Assembly: GCA_003818205.1 (NCBI GenBank)
Contig: RPRQ01000003.1
Span: 59,407 to 123,406 of the forward strand
DNA: 64,000 nt
Source: Bacteroidales bacterium
Lineage (GTDB): Bacteria; Bacteroidota; Bacteroidia; Bacteroidales; Tenuifilaceae
Direction of reading: 5' to 3'
Shown: one piece after another, positions 42,219 to 53,214 of the stretch
How the letters are laid out: each line of letters opens with the position of its first letter
Position numbering within the stretch: position 1 is the stretch's first letter
Position numbers and translations under genes: made by a program
Notes under the pieces: generated by a model
Seen by the model: the letters and a program-made list of their open reading frames with translations, nothing else
What the model was told of the DNA's origin: nothing
Databases searched by the model: none

Positions 42219-43225
42219 TGAGAAAAATTACAGCAGCAATTACCGGCGTTGCGGGTTATGCGCCCGAATATATCCTTACAAACGAAGAATTAAGCAAAAT
42301 GGTTGATACCACCGATGAGTGGATTATGACCAGAATAGGTATTAAAGAAAGAAGAATATTAAAAGGCGAAGGGCTTGGTACATCTGATATCGCCGTTCAC
42401 GCCGTAAAGGAACTCCTTCGCAAAACCAATACAAATCCCGATGAGGTTGATATGCTTATCTGCGGTGTTGTTACCCCTGATATGCAATTTCCAGCAACAG
42501 CAAATATTATAAGCGATAAAGTGGGTATAAAGAATGCTTTCGGCTATGACCTTAACGCCGGTTGTTCCAGCTTTCTTTACGCATTGGTTACAGCATCGAA
42601 ATTTGTTGAATCGGGTACCCACAAAAAGGTAATCGTTGTAGGTGCCGACAAGATGTCGTCCATTACCGATTACACCGATCGTGCTACCTGTCCAATATTT
42701 GGCGATGGTGCTGGTGCGGTACTACTTGAACCATGCAACGATGGGTATGGCGTTGTTGACAGCTTAATGAAAGTGGATGGTTCGGGTCGCAAGTACCTAC
42801 ATCAGGTAGCAGGGGGCTCATGCTACCCTTCATCCATTGAAACCGTTACAAAACGTCAGCATTATATCTTTCAGGACGGGCAGCCTGTATTCAAAGCCGC
42901 TGTATCCAATATGGCCGACACCGCTGTAGAGATGATGAAACGCAATAATCTCACCCCCGAAAACCTTGCCTGGCTGGTACCCCATCAGGCCAATATGAGA
43001 ATTATTGAAGCAACGGCCAATCGCATGTGCCTTGCTAAAGAAAAGGTGATGATCAACATACAGCGCTATGGCAATACCACTAGCGCAACCATACCATTAT
43101 GCTTATGGGAGTGGGAGCCTAGGCTTCGCAAGGGTGATAATATCATTATTGCAACCTTTGGAGCAGGATTTACATGGGGTGCAGCTTACATTAAGTGGGC
43201 TTACGATGGCGATAAGGTGAAATAA
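42218..43225 (+). CDS. fabH: Beta-ketoacyl-ACP synthase III
   Basis: FabH condenses acetyl-CoA (or a branched acyl-CoA) with malonyl-ACP to begin fatty acid synthesis. The 335-residue product has the catalytic cysteine in DLNAGCSSFLYAL (about 107-119), histidine in VPHQANMRI (about 254-262) and asparagine in YGNTTSATIP (about 284-293). The start MRKITAAITGVAGYAPE is normal. It ends the yceD-rpmF-plsX-fabH operon; a degraded inverted repeat follows the stop codon. Confidence 0.97.
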   Translation: MRKITAAITGVAGYAPEYILTNEELSKMVDTTDEWIMTRIGIKERRILKGEGLGTSDIAVHAVKELLRKTNTNPDEVDMLICGVVTPDMQFPATANIISDKVGIKNAFGYDLNAGCSSFLYALVTASKFVESGTHKKVIVVGADKMSSITDYTDRATCPIFGDGAGAVLLEPCNDGYGVVDSLMKVDGSGRKYLHQVAGGSCYPSSIETVTKRQHYIFQDGQPVFKAAVSNMADTAVEMMKRNNLTPENLAWLVPHQANMRIIEATANRMCLAKEKVMINIQRYGNTTSATIPLCLWEWEPRLRKGDNIIIATFGAGFTWGAAYIKWAYDGDKVK

Positions 43226-43243
43226 AGAATATTGAAGATTTTT

Positions 43244-43300
43244 ACCGCAGAGACGCAGTGGGCGCTGAGATAAAACTTTGCGAACTCTGTGTCTCTTCTT
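43244..43300. repeat. Degraded inverted-repeat element after fabH
   Basis: CCGCAGAGACGCAG near 43245 is loosely complemented by CTCTGTGTCTC (43285-43295). Wording resembles the other CAGAGACACGGAG-type arms in the window, but the stem is short and imperfect, suggesting decay. Confidence 0.4.
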
Positions 43301-43351
43301 TTTAATTCGTTCAGGCTATTCAACTTCAATGATATAAAACAGTCCGCCCTG

Positions 43352-43909
43352 CTATTTCTTTGTTGACAGAACTATGTCCATCGGAACATCAAAAGATGAT
43401 ACCGGAACATTATCAATAATCTGAAAATCAAAGCCAACGGCTACCTTATAGGCAGTGGTTTGCTTAAGAAAACGATCGTAAAACCCTTTACCCCTACCCA
43501 ATCGATTGCCCTTTTTATCGAAGGCTACACCTGGAATAATTGCAAAATCAACAACATGAGGATTTATCAACTCCTCGGTTTTAGGCTCCTGAATACCAAA
43601 TGAGTTGCTCGTAACAAGGTTTTTCAAGCCGTTAAATGCTCTGAGCTCAAGCGTATCGCCGATAACGATTGGTAAAACTATCCTCTTTTTACTTGCCCAC
43701 TTTTGTATAAAATTATGCGTGCTTACCTCATCGGGCAGCGACCAATAGGCAAGAACAACCTCTGCCCGTTGAAACTGAGTAAGCGATTCTAGCTGACTAA
43801 AAATTTTCTCCGAATGAACAGCAGCGTCCTCAGGGGAGAAGTTTTTTTTCTTCTCCTTTATCTGTTTTCTCAATTCTTTTTTACGAATAGAAATATCATT
43901 TTGAGTCAT
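43352..43909 (-). CDS. 5-formyltetrahydrofolate cyclo-ligase
   Basis: The enzyme converts 5-formyltetrahydrofolate with ATP to 5,10-methenyltetrahydrofolate, returning it to the one-carbon pool. The 185-residue length is usual. The N-terminal RKKELRKQIKEKK helix, the substrate region VVLAYWSLPDEVSTHNFI (about 59-76) and the diagnostic GVAFDKKGNRLGRGKGFYDRFL (about 128-149, an ATP/phosphate-binding loop) are all present. It stands alone on the minus strand after the fabH operon. Confidence 0.95.
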   Translation of the reverse strand: MTQNDISIRKKELRKQIKEKKKNFSPEDAAVHSEKIFSQLESLTQFQRAEVVLAYWSLPDEVSTHNFIQKWASKKRIVLPIVIGDTLELRAFNGLKNLVTSNSFGIQEPKTEELINPHVVDFAIIPGVAFDKKGNRLGRGKGFYDRFLKQTTAYKVAVGFDFQIIDNVPVSSFDVPMDIVLSTKK

Positions 43910-44067
43910 ATAATTGTACTTGCTGAGTTATGGTTATGAATTGAAAACAACACGGTGTCCTACGAAAATAGCTATTAAAAGCAAAAATAATAAATTTGTA
44001 AAATATCAATCTGAAATTTAGCTATGCTGTACACCCTACATTCATTTGATTTTGGCGAATACAACTG

Positions 44068-44416
44068 CTATAGTACGTTATTTATTTCTTTTTCTATTTG
44101 ACTTATCATTTCGCTAACAGGTTCAAAAAGTGGTTTAACTGACTCTGAATCATAGTCAAACATGTTTTCATAATCACCTTTCTGTCTCCAGTCATACAGT
44201 TGGGCGAGTAGTTTACCATATTTGACATCCATTTTTCCTGTCTTGATGAAATGAAGTGAGAATTGGCTTTTCATCCCTGAATGGGATTGAGAGTAGATTT
44301 CATTGCATGATAAAAGTGCATTAACAGCATAAAAAATCGAATAATAAAGACGATTAACTGCTGAGTTCCAGAAACCATTATCGGCTAAAAGTTTTGCTGC
44401 TTCAACCGTTTGTCAT
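44068..44416 (-). pseudogene. HEPN-domain protein, 5'-truncated by an internal deletion
   Basis: An ATG at 44416 overlaps the MNT stop in the usual ATGA way but reads only MTNG before a stop. The HEPN sequence itself continues in the MNT frame directly after that gene's TGA: codons from 44412 to 44068 translate without interruption as a HEPN core (VEAAKLLADNGFWNSAVNRLYYSIFYAVNALL, then HSGMKSQFSLHFIKTGK and a C-terminal helix), 114 residues. About 15-20 residues of the normal N-terminal helix are missing. The simplest reading is a small frame-shifting deletion just after the start codon. An ATG at 44274 could start only a 68-residue stub. HEPN proteins of such modules are typically RNases or toxin partners of MNT proteins. 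Confidence 0.75.
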
Positions 44417-44730
44417 AGCTGAATCCCCTGTCTGGTTACATTAACATAGTAAGGAGTTATTCTTTGCTTAGTATTCCAGTCCTGTTTTGAGTAAACGAAA
44501 ATGGACAATGGTTCTCCTGTTTGAAGTTCCAGTTCGTATAGATGGTCACGAAATATTTTTTCTCTATTAATATCCACAAGGTAGTCAGTAAGAACAAGTA
44601 TATCCCAATCTGAATCGTTTCTCGCATCTCCACGTGCTCTAGAACCGTAGAGAATAACCTGAGCGTTTGGTTCTATCTCAGCGATATTCCGTTTTATCAG
44701 TTTGCTTATATGTCTCAACTTCTCATCCAT
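44413..44730 (-). CDS. MNT-type minimal nucleotidyltransferase
   Basis: This 105-residue minimal nucleotidyltransferase is of the sort that neutralises HEPN toxins by AMPylation. The catalytic motif GSRARGDARNDSDWDILV (about 32-49) has the GSx10DxD form intact. The C-terminus (RITPYYVNVTRQGIQL) matches full-length relatives. The frame is open to 44760, but the ATG at 44730 (MDEKLRHISKLIK) gives the usual start. The HEPN partner behind it is damaged, so this may be an orphan antitoxin-like gene. Confidence 0.85.
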   Translation of the reverse strand: MDEKLRHISKLIKRNIAEIEPNAQVILYGSRARGDARNDSDWDILVLTDYLVDINREKIFRDHLYELELQTGEPLSIFVYSKQDWNTKQRITPYYVNVTRQGIQL

Positions 44731-44952
44731 TTTACAAATATACAAAAATTGGATAATCAACTTGCGAGCATTCGCATATAATACCGATTCGCTAACAAGT
44801 CGTTCAATTTATTCCGCAAGCTCATAAATTGATACTATATAGATATGCATTTACCAGAACTCGCAAACATTATTATTTTCAATACCATGCTAGCGGTTTG
44901 GTATAATGTCCAATAATAGTGATCCTCCCCACAAATCCTAAATGAATAGTAA

Positions 44953-47784
44953 TTACTGCCCATAAAAATCAATGGCCATGGTAAACGAATTAAATGGCCT
45001 AAGGTTATCGCCTGCCCATCCCTGCTGGAATTTAAACCGAATGGGGTATCTTGTTCTTAACAAATTCAAATCGGTAAATAATTCAAATCCAAACGATTTC
45101 ATACGATAAAGCTGTTTACCCGTTTTTGTTGGGTACTCCATAACGGCATAGTCGAAAAACGAGTTTAACGATATGCGTTTAAGATATGCAAGCGAACCGA
45201 CGGCTAAATCGGGGTATGCAATGGGCATTAGGTAATCGACTGATAATGAACTAAACTTGTCGGAGTAATAGCTGGGATATCCACGAGGGAAAAGAATTTT
45301 ATTGGGCAGATAATACCGTTTAACCCTTTGCTGCTGCAAGCTATTCTTAATAAGCAGGCTGTGGGTTTTACCAATCCCAGGAAGGTATAGTAAAAAAGAT
45401 GCAGAGGCTATCGAACCCAAATTATTCCTGTTAAAGGGAGCATTCTCATAATTAATATCGGCCGAAAAGCCCAAGCGAGGACGAACGTTTTTTAGAGCCT
45501 GCTTTTGCAACGTTGAAAAGAAAATTCTGTAGTTAAATCGTTGAAATCCCTTATGGTATAAACTATCGTTGACCGAAAGAAAATAATCGTTGGTCCTTAA
45601 TATCGTAACAAATGGATAAAGCACCGTTGAAAAGCTATTCATCGAAAACTTTAATGGGAGATAGATGCTAAGCGTTGATTCCTTTCGCTGCTTATCGGTG
45701 ATAGGAATTTCCGTATTTTCTATATAATATACTGATGGGGCGAAACCGCTCATCTCAAATTCATACGAAAAAACGGGAAAGAATCCAAAGTACTGATAGC
45801 TAACACGAGTTAAATGGGTTTTATCGTATCCATACCCTGCTGTTAAAACCGATGTACCCGTTAGGTTCTGCGAATAGACCATAGCCCCAAGTTTAATATT
45901 CACCTCCCCAGCGATCAGCTGATTAATATCAAAGTAGAATGGGGTCCAGCTATGAATATTCGCCATCGTTTTTATACCTCTATATTTTTTAATATCATAT
46001 ATTCTGTTGGGCATCTCAACCGAATCGATATTGAAATTCTCTGTTGATCTTAGCCTAGTAGTAAGAAAATCATCATTAATACTATTTAATATAATCGGTG
46101 CACTTGCAGTATCAATATTCGCTGTTGAAATGGAATATCCATTTGATGTATAGTTTGAAAATACGATGCCATTTGATTTTGAAAGATATAATGGATCTGT
46201 TGCCCCAAATGCAGAGTTTGTTATCCGAGTTATCTCTTTTGTTTGAATATTAAAAGCAAAAATATCCTCTTTATAGCCTTCGGTTGTTGAAAATAAAAGC
46301 AAATCACCCTTGGATGAGATGGAATGAATATCAAGGTAAGTTGGTCCGTAAATCAAATCGCAGGTACCATCGTGATTTACCCGAACTATGGCCTTACCCT
46401 TATCGCTAACTACACCACAAATCATCTCTTGCTTATCATTCAGCGTTAGCTCAAAGGGTTGGTATTCGTTCGGAAGGAGAATACTATTCTTTTTCTCACC
46501 ATTTAAATTAAATGTCACAATTGCATTGCTACCATCATCAAGACCTGATATTGCATATATTAACCCATCGTTGGAATTGTAAACCGGAGAGAAGTATCTC
46601 CCCCGATCGGAAACCTTTTTTACCTTGGCAGTTTTGGTATTGTACCACTTAATAATGCTATAGTTTTTATACTCCCATCGAATGTGTGGACAATATTCAG
46701 CCCAAAAAATATGCTCGTTAAAGTAGGAAGGAATACTCATTAAAGAGCCTGTGGAAACTAATGCTTCTTCTTTTTTAGTCTTTAAATCGATAAGTACAAA
46801 TCTTGGTGTTTCTGAAAGATTCGCTTTATAGGCGATTAATAAGCTATCGCTCAACAGATATGGGTAGCGATATTCGGTGTACTCTTCACCCTGCTTGGTT
46901 AGCTGTTGATAATTTACAAAACCTTGACTTTTTTGATTGAATTTCCATAGGCTATCCAAGCCGCTGAATGCTTTTTTGAAGAGCTGATTCCTCGAAAGGC
47001 CAGTCTCTTTCTTAAAACCAAAATAAAAAGGGAATAATGTAAATGGGTAACGTGATACATATTGTAGGGTATTCGCCCAAACCTGATTACCATATTCTGC
47101 TTTTGCGTAGCTGACTAATTGGTATCCAAAATTATAGTGATTAGGTATATTATCCCGGTAAGAGCCCATTAACCACTTATCGTACCTAAAGCTTTTGGTT
47201 TTAGATAAGTAGTGTGCCCGGTAATATTGGTAAAAATCGGCCTGCCGACCTCGTCCTGCATTTGAAGTAGCTGTTTCAAACGCAACGGCATCGCCCTCTA
47301 AAAACCAAAGGGGAACAAATCCTGAAGCACCACCAATGCTTAGCTCTCCAAATAGGATTGATGCTGGTTTAACTATACCAGAATTTAACTTGAATAGCTG
47401 CGATGTATGCCGAGTTTCATGCAGAGCCAGCTGAGTAAGCCATGGTTGAGGACTTGTTGTCGAGGGCGGTTGTGCAATAATCTCCATCCGCTTGGGCGCC
47501 CAGATTACAAATCCATTGGAAAGGGTGCTATGGTTATGGATAACAACATCGAAGATTTTCTGTTTGGCTCCTAACGATTTGGGCGCAACGCTATCGATAA
47601 CGCTTAGTAGATTTGCATACCGAAACGCCATTTTCTCCGCTTCAGCAGGAAAAAGAATTCGGAAATTATCTGTTCTTATCTGCCTCCACTTTGTGCCAAA
47701 TGGCTCAACGCCTGTTTGGTAGAATTGAGCCATTGACTGTGAAGCCAAAAAAAGTAAGGAAATAAATAAAAAGCGTTTTATCAT
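44953..47784 (-). CDS. Secreted gluzincin-like metallopeptidase/beta-propeller/outer-membrane barrel protein
   Basis: The 943-residue precursor begins with a signal peptide (about 1-19). A metallopeptidase-like domain follows with HETRH at 122-126 (HExxH form) and a downstream WFLEGDA glutamate at 163, the spacing of gluzincin proteases. Next is a TolB/WD40-like beta-propeller (about 300-590) and a C-terminal barrel-like region rich in aromatic alternating strands ending AIDFYGQ. It is predicted to reside in the outer membrane. Whether the protease site is active is unknown; Thr-Arg within the motif is unusual but permitted. Similar large proteins are widespread in Bacteroidota without assigned function. 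It stands alone, 22 bases beyond the SUI1 stop. Confidence 0.75.
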   Translation of the reverse strand: MIKRFLFISLLFLASQSMAQFYQTGVEPFGTKWRQIRTDNFRILFPAEAEKMAFRYANLLSVIDSVAPKSLGAKQKIFDVVIHNHSTLSNGFVIWAPKRMEIIAQPPSTTSPQPWLTQLALHETRHTSQLFKLNSGIVKPASILFGELSIGGASGFVPLWFLEGDAVAFETATSNAGRGRQADFYQYYRAHYLSKTKSFRYDKWLMGSYRDNIPNHYNFGYQLVSYAKAEYGNQVWANTLQYVSRYPFTLFPFYFGFKKETGLSRNQLFKKAFSGLDSLWKFNQKSQGFVNYQQLTKQGEEYTEYRYPYLLSDSLLIAYKANLSETPRFVLIDLKTKKEEALVSTGSLMSIPSYFNEHIFWAEYCPHIRWEYKNYSIIKWYNTKTAKVKKVSDRGRYFSPVYNSNDGLIYAISGLDDGSNAIVTFNLNGEKKNSILLPNEYQPFELTLNDKQEMICGVVSDKGKAIVRVNHDGTCDLIYGPTYLDIHSISSKGDLLLFSTTEGYKEDIFAFNIQTKEITRITNSAFGATDPLYLSKSNGIVFSNYTSNGYSISTANIDTASAPIILNSINDDFLTTRLRSTENFNIDSVEMPNRIYDIKKYRGIKTMANIHSWTPFYFDINQLIAGEVNIKLGAMVYSQNLTGTSVLTAGYGYDKTHLTRVSYQYFGFFPVFSYEFEMSGFAPSVYYIENTEIPITDKQRKESTLSIYLPLKFSMNSFSTVLYPFVTILRTNDYFLSVNDSLYHKGFQRFNYRIFFSTLQKQALKNVRPRLGFSADINYENAPFNRNNLGSIASASFLLYLPGIGKTHSLLIKNSLQQQRVKRYYLPNKILFPRGYPSYYSDKFSSLSVDYLMPIAYPDLAVGSLAYLKRISLNSFFDYAVMEYPTKTGKQLYRMKSFGFELFTDLNLLRTRYPIRFKFQQGWAGDNLRPFNSFTMAIDFYGQ

Positions 47785-47806
47785 CGAACCTTCTTAAAAT
47801 TTTGTT

Positions 47807-48151
47807 TTACCGAGATATTTTAACCCTGTAGCCCCACTCCTTCAATAAATCAGCAATTCGGGTTTTAAACTCCCCTTGGATAATAATCTCTCCCTCCTTG
47901 GCAGAACCACCTACACCACATTTCGTTTTCAACTTTTTACCAAGCTCCGCCAAATCATCTTCAGTGCCAATAAACCCTTTAACAAGGGTAACGGTTTTTC
48001 CTCCCCTATTCTTTTTTTCGATTGCTACAATTAAATTCTGCTTTTGAGGGGGTAAAGTCGCCCTTTCTTCTTCCTTTTTCTGCTGATACTGATAATCGGG
48101 GTTGGTTGAGTAAACAACGCTTAGCCTATCCTTCCAATTGTTATCCTTCAT
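47807..48151 (-). CDS. SUI1/YciH family translation factor
   Basis: The 114-residue protein resembles YciH, the bacterial relative of eukaryotic eIF1, which influences start-codon and initiator-tRNA fidelity. The SUI1 core is visible as NRGGKTVTLVKGFIGTEDDLAELGKKLKTKCGVGGSAKEGEIIIQGEF (about 46-93), with the KCGVGGS loop characteristic. The frame extends upstream to 48184, but ATG at 48151 (MKDNNWKDRL) is the usual start. Confidence 0.92.
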   Translation of the reverse strand: MKDNNWKDRLSVVYSTNPDYQYQQKKEEERATLPPQKQNLIVAIEKKNRGGKTVTLVKGFIGTEDDLAELGKKLKTKCGVGGSAKEGEIIIQGEFKTRIADLLKEWGYRVKISR

Positions 48152-48282
48152 AAATATTTTATTTAAACCACAAAAATACTTCAAAAAACAGATTTTCTTC
48201 CTTCAACCGAAAGCTAAAATTTCATTCGGTAAAGGCGGTATATGATTTTTGGTTACTTTAGCTGATTATATTTTAACCACTC

Positions 48283-51200
48283 ATGAAAAAATACAACCTG
48301 ATTAACAACATCACCGGATGGGCTGCATTCCTTGTTGCAGCGATTGTTTATCTTCTGACAATTGAGCCAACTGCAAGCTTCTGGGATTGCGGGGAATTTA
48401 TTGCTTCGGCGTATAAACTTGAGGTTGGACATCCTCCTGGAAGTCCAATATTCATGCTAATCGGCAGATTTTTCACGATGTTTGCTGGAGATGTTTCGAA
48501 AGTTGCCATTACGGTGAATATCATGTCGGCGTTGGCAAGTGCTTTTACCATACTATTCCTATTTTGGACCATCACCCATTTGGCTAAAAAGCTAGTCGTA
48601 AAAAAAGATGTTGATGCCTCAACCGCAGAGCTAATCGGAATAATGGGAAGTGGTTTTATCGGTGCATTGGCCTATACCTTTTCCGATTCATTCTGGTTTT
48701 CGGCAGTTGAAGGGGAGGTTTACGCATTATCGTCATTCTTTACCGCAATTGTGTTTTGGGCAATTCTTAAATGGGAGAATGAGGCTGAAAAACCTTACGC
48801 CAATCGTTGGTTAATATTCATAGCCTATATGATGGGTTTATCCATTGGCGTCCACCTGTTGAACCTTTTAACAATACCCGCAATCGTATTTATTTACTAC
48901 TTCAAAAATTACACCCCAACGAAAAAGGGGTTAATACTAGCAAGCATTTCAGCAATTACAATCCTTGGGCTTGTTATGTACTTTATCATCCCGGGTACTG
49001 TTGTTTTTGCATCGTGGTTTGAACTACTTTTTGTAAATGGATTTGGATTACCCTTCAATAGCGGTTTGGTATTCTTTGTTATTCTCATTTCAGGCCTTCT
49101 GGCTTGGGGAATAAAATATACCATTACCCATAAAAAGGTTTTAGCCAATACCATTATTCTAGCCATTACAGTTATACTTATTGGCTATTCATCGTATGCT
49201 TTAATAATTATTAGATCATCTACCAATACCCCCCTTAACGAAAACAGCCCTTCGAACATATTCGCGTTGAAGAGCTATCTAAACCGTGAGCAGTATGGCG
49301 ACAGACCATTGGTTAAGGGTCAATATTACAATGCACCGGTGGCTAGCAGTAAAAACGAAACAACATTTACCCCTAAAAATGGTAAATACGTTCGCACATA
49401 CCTAAAAACTTCATACCAATTCGATGAGAGGTTTCAAACCATATTTCCTAGGATGTGGAGCCCCGGTGAAGGCCATGAAGAGGAGTACAAAAAATGGGCA
49501 AATATAAAAGGCTCTCCAGAGCGAATAACCAACCAAAACGGTGAACAGGAGATTCGGTATGTTCCAACATTTACCGAAAACCTTAGGTTCTTCGTTAGCT
49601 ATCAGCTCGGTTTCATGTACTGGCGCTACTTTATGTGGAACTTTGTGGGTCGTCAGGACGATGTGCAAAGCAGCGGGGGTTTAATGAATGGCAACTGGAT
49701 TAGCGGTATTAAACCCATTGATGCCATGCACCTTGGCAATCAGGATCACCTAACACCTGAGCAGCTGAATGCCATTGGTAGAAACAGATACTTTTTTCTC
49801 CCATTTATTCTAGGCTTACTCGGACTTGGTTATCAGTTTATGCGTGATAAACGCAATTTGATAGTTGTTTCCCTCCTATTCGTTTTAACTGGCATTGCCA
49901 TTGTAGTTTATCTAAACCAATACCCGCTTCAACCCCGTGAACGTGATTACGCCTTTGCCGGTTCATTCTATGCCTTTGCTATATGGGTAGGCTTAGGGGT
50001 TCTAGCTGTTTCGGAAGGGTTGAAAAAAATACTTAACCCTGCAGGTCGTAATACCTTGGCTGCATTTGCTTGCCTTGGGGTACCAATCATTATGGGATCA
50101 CAGAATTGGAACGATCATGACCGCTCTGGCAGATATACAGCAAGAGATTATGCCTATAACTATTTGAACTCATGTGCTCCCAACGCAATCCTTTTCACCA
50201 ATGGCGATAACGATACCTTTCCCCTTTGGTACGCACAAGAGGTTGAGGGTATTCGAACCGATGTTCGGGTTTGTAATCTTAGCCTTCTAGGAACCGATTG
50301 GTACGTTGACCAAATGAAAATGAAGGCTTACGATTCGGAACCCCTACCCATTAGCATGAACAAAGAGCAGTACGTTCAGGGAACTCGCGATATTGTTTAT
50401 ATCATCGATAGGTTTAACCAAGCCATTGAACTGAAACAGGTCATAGATTTTGTAGCTAGCGATAAGCCTGAAACGAAATACAAAGTACCCGATGAAGAAC
50501 CGGTTGCTTATATGCCGACCAAAAGCTATAAACTCACCATCGATAAAAATGCTGTTATCTCTAGTAATACTGTAGGCAATGCTAACTCGTCAGAGATTGT
50601 CGATGAAATGCAGTGGAGCATCAAGAAGACCTATATCCAAAAAAACGATATGATTATTCTTGATATTATTGCAAATAATAATTGGAAACGACCCATTTAC
50701 TTTGTTTCTCCCTATGGTGATTCTGATTTAGGGTTGAGCGAATATTTCCAACTTGAAGGTTTTACCTATCGCTTAGTTCCTATCAAAACCAAATCGAAAG
50801 GATACCTAGGTGTTGGAAGAATTAATGTTGATATTCTCTACAATAACCTGATGAATAAGTTCCGCTGGGGCAGAATGGATCAACCCGATGTGAATATCGA
50901 TCACAACAATCAACGCACTACCTCAGTATTAAGGCTAAGAAATAATTTTAACCGCCTAGCCGAAGAGCTGATAGCTCAAAACAAAAAGGATTCCGCTACA
51001 GCAGTACTCAATAAGATTTATAGCTTAATGCCTCAGAATAAATACCCTTATGATGTGTTCACAATTGGAACCATTGAGCTATACTACAAGCTCAACGAAA
51101 CCGATAACGCTAACAAAATTGTAAAGGATTACTTAAAAGCCACTATTGAAAACTTGAAATACCTTTTCAGCTTAAGCAAGGATTTTGAAAACTCGGTTGA

Positions 51201-51345
51201 TTATGAGAAGCAGGTAAACCTTCAAACTTTGCAGCAATTAGGTTCATTAGCTGAAACGTACGGACAAACTGAGTTGAAGAATGAAATCGATAAGAGTTTA
51301 CAACAGTACATGGAGATATACTATCAGGGCAGACCAGAAAAATAA
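48283..51345 (+). CDS. DUF2723 family membrane glycosyltransferase-like protein
   Basis: The 1020-residue protein has a DUF2723 region at its N-terminus (about 10-200: EPTASFWDCGEFIASAYKLEVGHPPGSPIFMLIGR), with about ten to twelve membrane helices up to residue 600, then a long soluble C-terminal part with TPR-like helices (about 860-1015). The conserved WDCGE motif fits a GT-C-like membrane glycosyltransferase; the eukaryotic relative TMEM260 transfers mannose to proteins. A role in protein or envelope glycosylation is thus plausible, but donor and acceptor are unknown. The gene is typical of Bacteroidota. It stands between SUI1 (divergent) and atpD. Confidence 0.88.
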   Translation: MKKYNLINNITGWAAFLVAAIVYLLTIEPTASFWDCGEFIASAYKLEVGHPPGSPIFMLIGRFFTMFAGDVSKVAITVNIMSALASAFTILFLFWTITHLAKKLVVKKDVDASTAELIGIMGSGFIGALAYTFSDSFWFSAVEGEVYALSSFFTAIVFWAILKWENEAEKPYANRWLIFIAYMMGLSIGVHLLNLLTIPAIVFIYYFKNYTPTKKGLILASISAITILGLVMYFIIPGTVVFASWFELLFVNGFGLPFNSGLVFFVILISGLLAWGIKYTITHKKVLANTIILAITVILIGYSSYALIIIRSSTNTPLNENSPSNIFALKSYLNREQYGDRPLVKGQYYNAPVASSKNETTFTPKNGKYVRTYLKTSYQFDERFQTIFPRMWSPGEGHEEEYKKWANIKGSPERITNQNGEQEIRYVPTFTENLRFFVSYQLGFMYWRYFMWNFVGRQDDVQSSGGLMNGNWISGIKPIDAMHLGNQDHLTPEQLNAIGRNRYFFLPFILGLLGLGYQFMRDKRNLIVVSLLFVLTGIAIVVYLNQYPLQPRERDYAFAGSFYAFAIWVGLGVLAVSEGLKKILNPAGRNTLAAFACLGVPIIMGSQNWNDHDRSGRYTARDYAYNYLNSCAPNAILFTNGDNDTFPLWYAQEVEGIRTDVRVCNLSLLGTDWYVDQMKMKAYDSEPLPISMNKEQYVQGTRDIVYIIDRFNQAIELKQVIDFVASDKPETKYKVPDEEPVAYMPTKSYKLTIDKNAVISSNTVGNANSSEIVDEMQWSIKKTYIQKNDMIILDIIANNNWKRPIYFVSPYGDSDLGLSEYFQLEGFTYRLVPIKTKSKGYLGVGRINVDILYNNLMNKFRWGRMDQPDVNIDHNNQRTTSVLRLRNNFNRLAEELIAQNKKDSATAVLNKIYSLMPQNKYPYDVFTIGTIELYYKLNETDNANKIVKDYLKATIENLKYLFSLSKDFENSVDYEKQVNLQTLQQLGSLAETYGQTELKNEIDKSLQQYMEIYYQGRPEK

Positions 51346-51382
51346 AGATTAAACGTTTATTATAATTAATTCATTTATTAAC

Positions 51383-51390
51383 TAATTTTG
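51383..51390 (+). promoter_or_regulatory. Bacteroidota -7 promoter element for atpDC
   Basis: TAATTTTG matches TAnnTTTG, 30 bases before the atpD ATG. No TTG lies at the ideal -33 position. Confidence 0.4.
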
Positions 51391-51407
51391 CCGCTATCAT
51401 ATTTTAA

Positions 51408-52931
<1,524 letters not shown>

Positions 52932-52948
52932 TCCATAAAACTGATAGT

Positions 52949-53206
52949 ATGTTACTGGAAATAGTAACGCCTAAAGCTACAATTTACAAGGGCAATATTG
53001 CCCTTGTAAGAGTACCTGGTTCAAAGGGATCGTTTGCGGTTATGCATAATCACGCAGCGTTAACATCTACTTTAGAGCCAGGAGTAATTAAGGTTGTAGA
53101 AGTTGATAAAACAGAGCTTTACTTCGATATTACAGAGGTTGGAATTATTGAAGTAAAGAAAAACCATGTTGTTGTGCTATCCGATTCAATAAAAAAATCA
53201 GAATAG
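52949..53206 (+). CDS. atpC: ATP synthase F1 epsilon subunit, short form
   Basis: The 85-residue product is the epsilon subunit that links the beta/gamma parts and F0. Only the N-terminal beta-sandwich domain is present (LLEIVTPKATIYKGNIALVRVPGSKGSFAVMHNHAALTSTLEPGVIKV). The C-terminal helical domain of about 45-50 residues, which inhibits ATP hydrolysis in many bacteria, is absent; the gene ends cleanly at a stop. Short epsilon forms are known in Bacteroidota and Chlorobi, so this is probably not a truncation. It is translated with atpD. Confidence 0.95.
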   Translation: MLLEIVTPKATIYKGNIALVRVPGSKGSFAVMHNHAALTSTLEPGVIKVVEVDKTELYFDITEVGIIEVKKNHVVVLSDSIKKSE

Positions 53207-53214
53207 TTTATACC

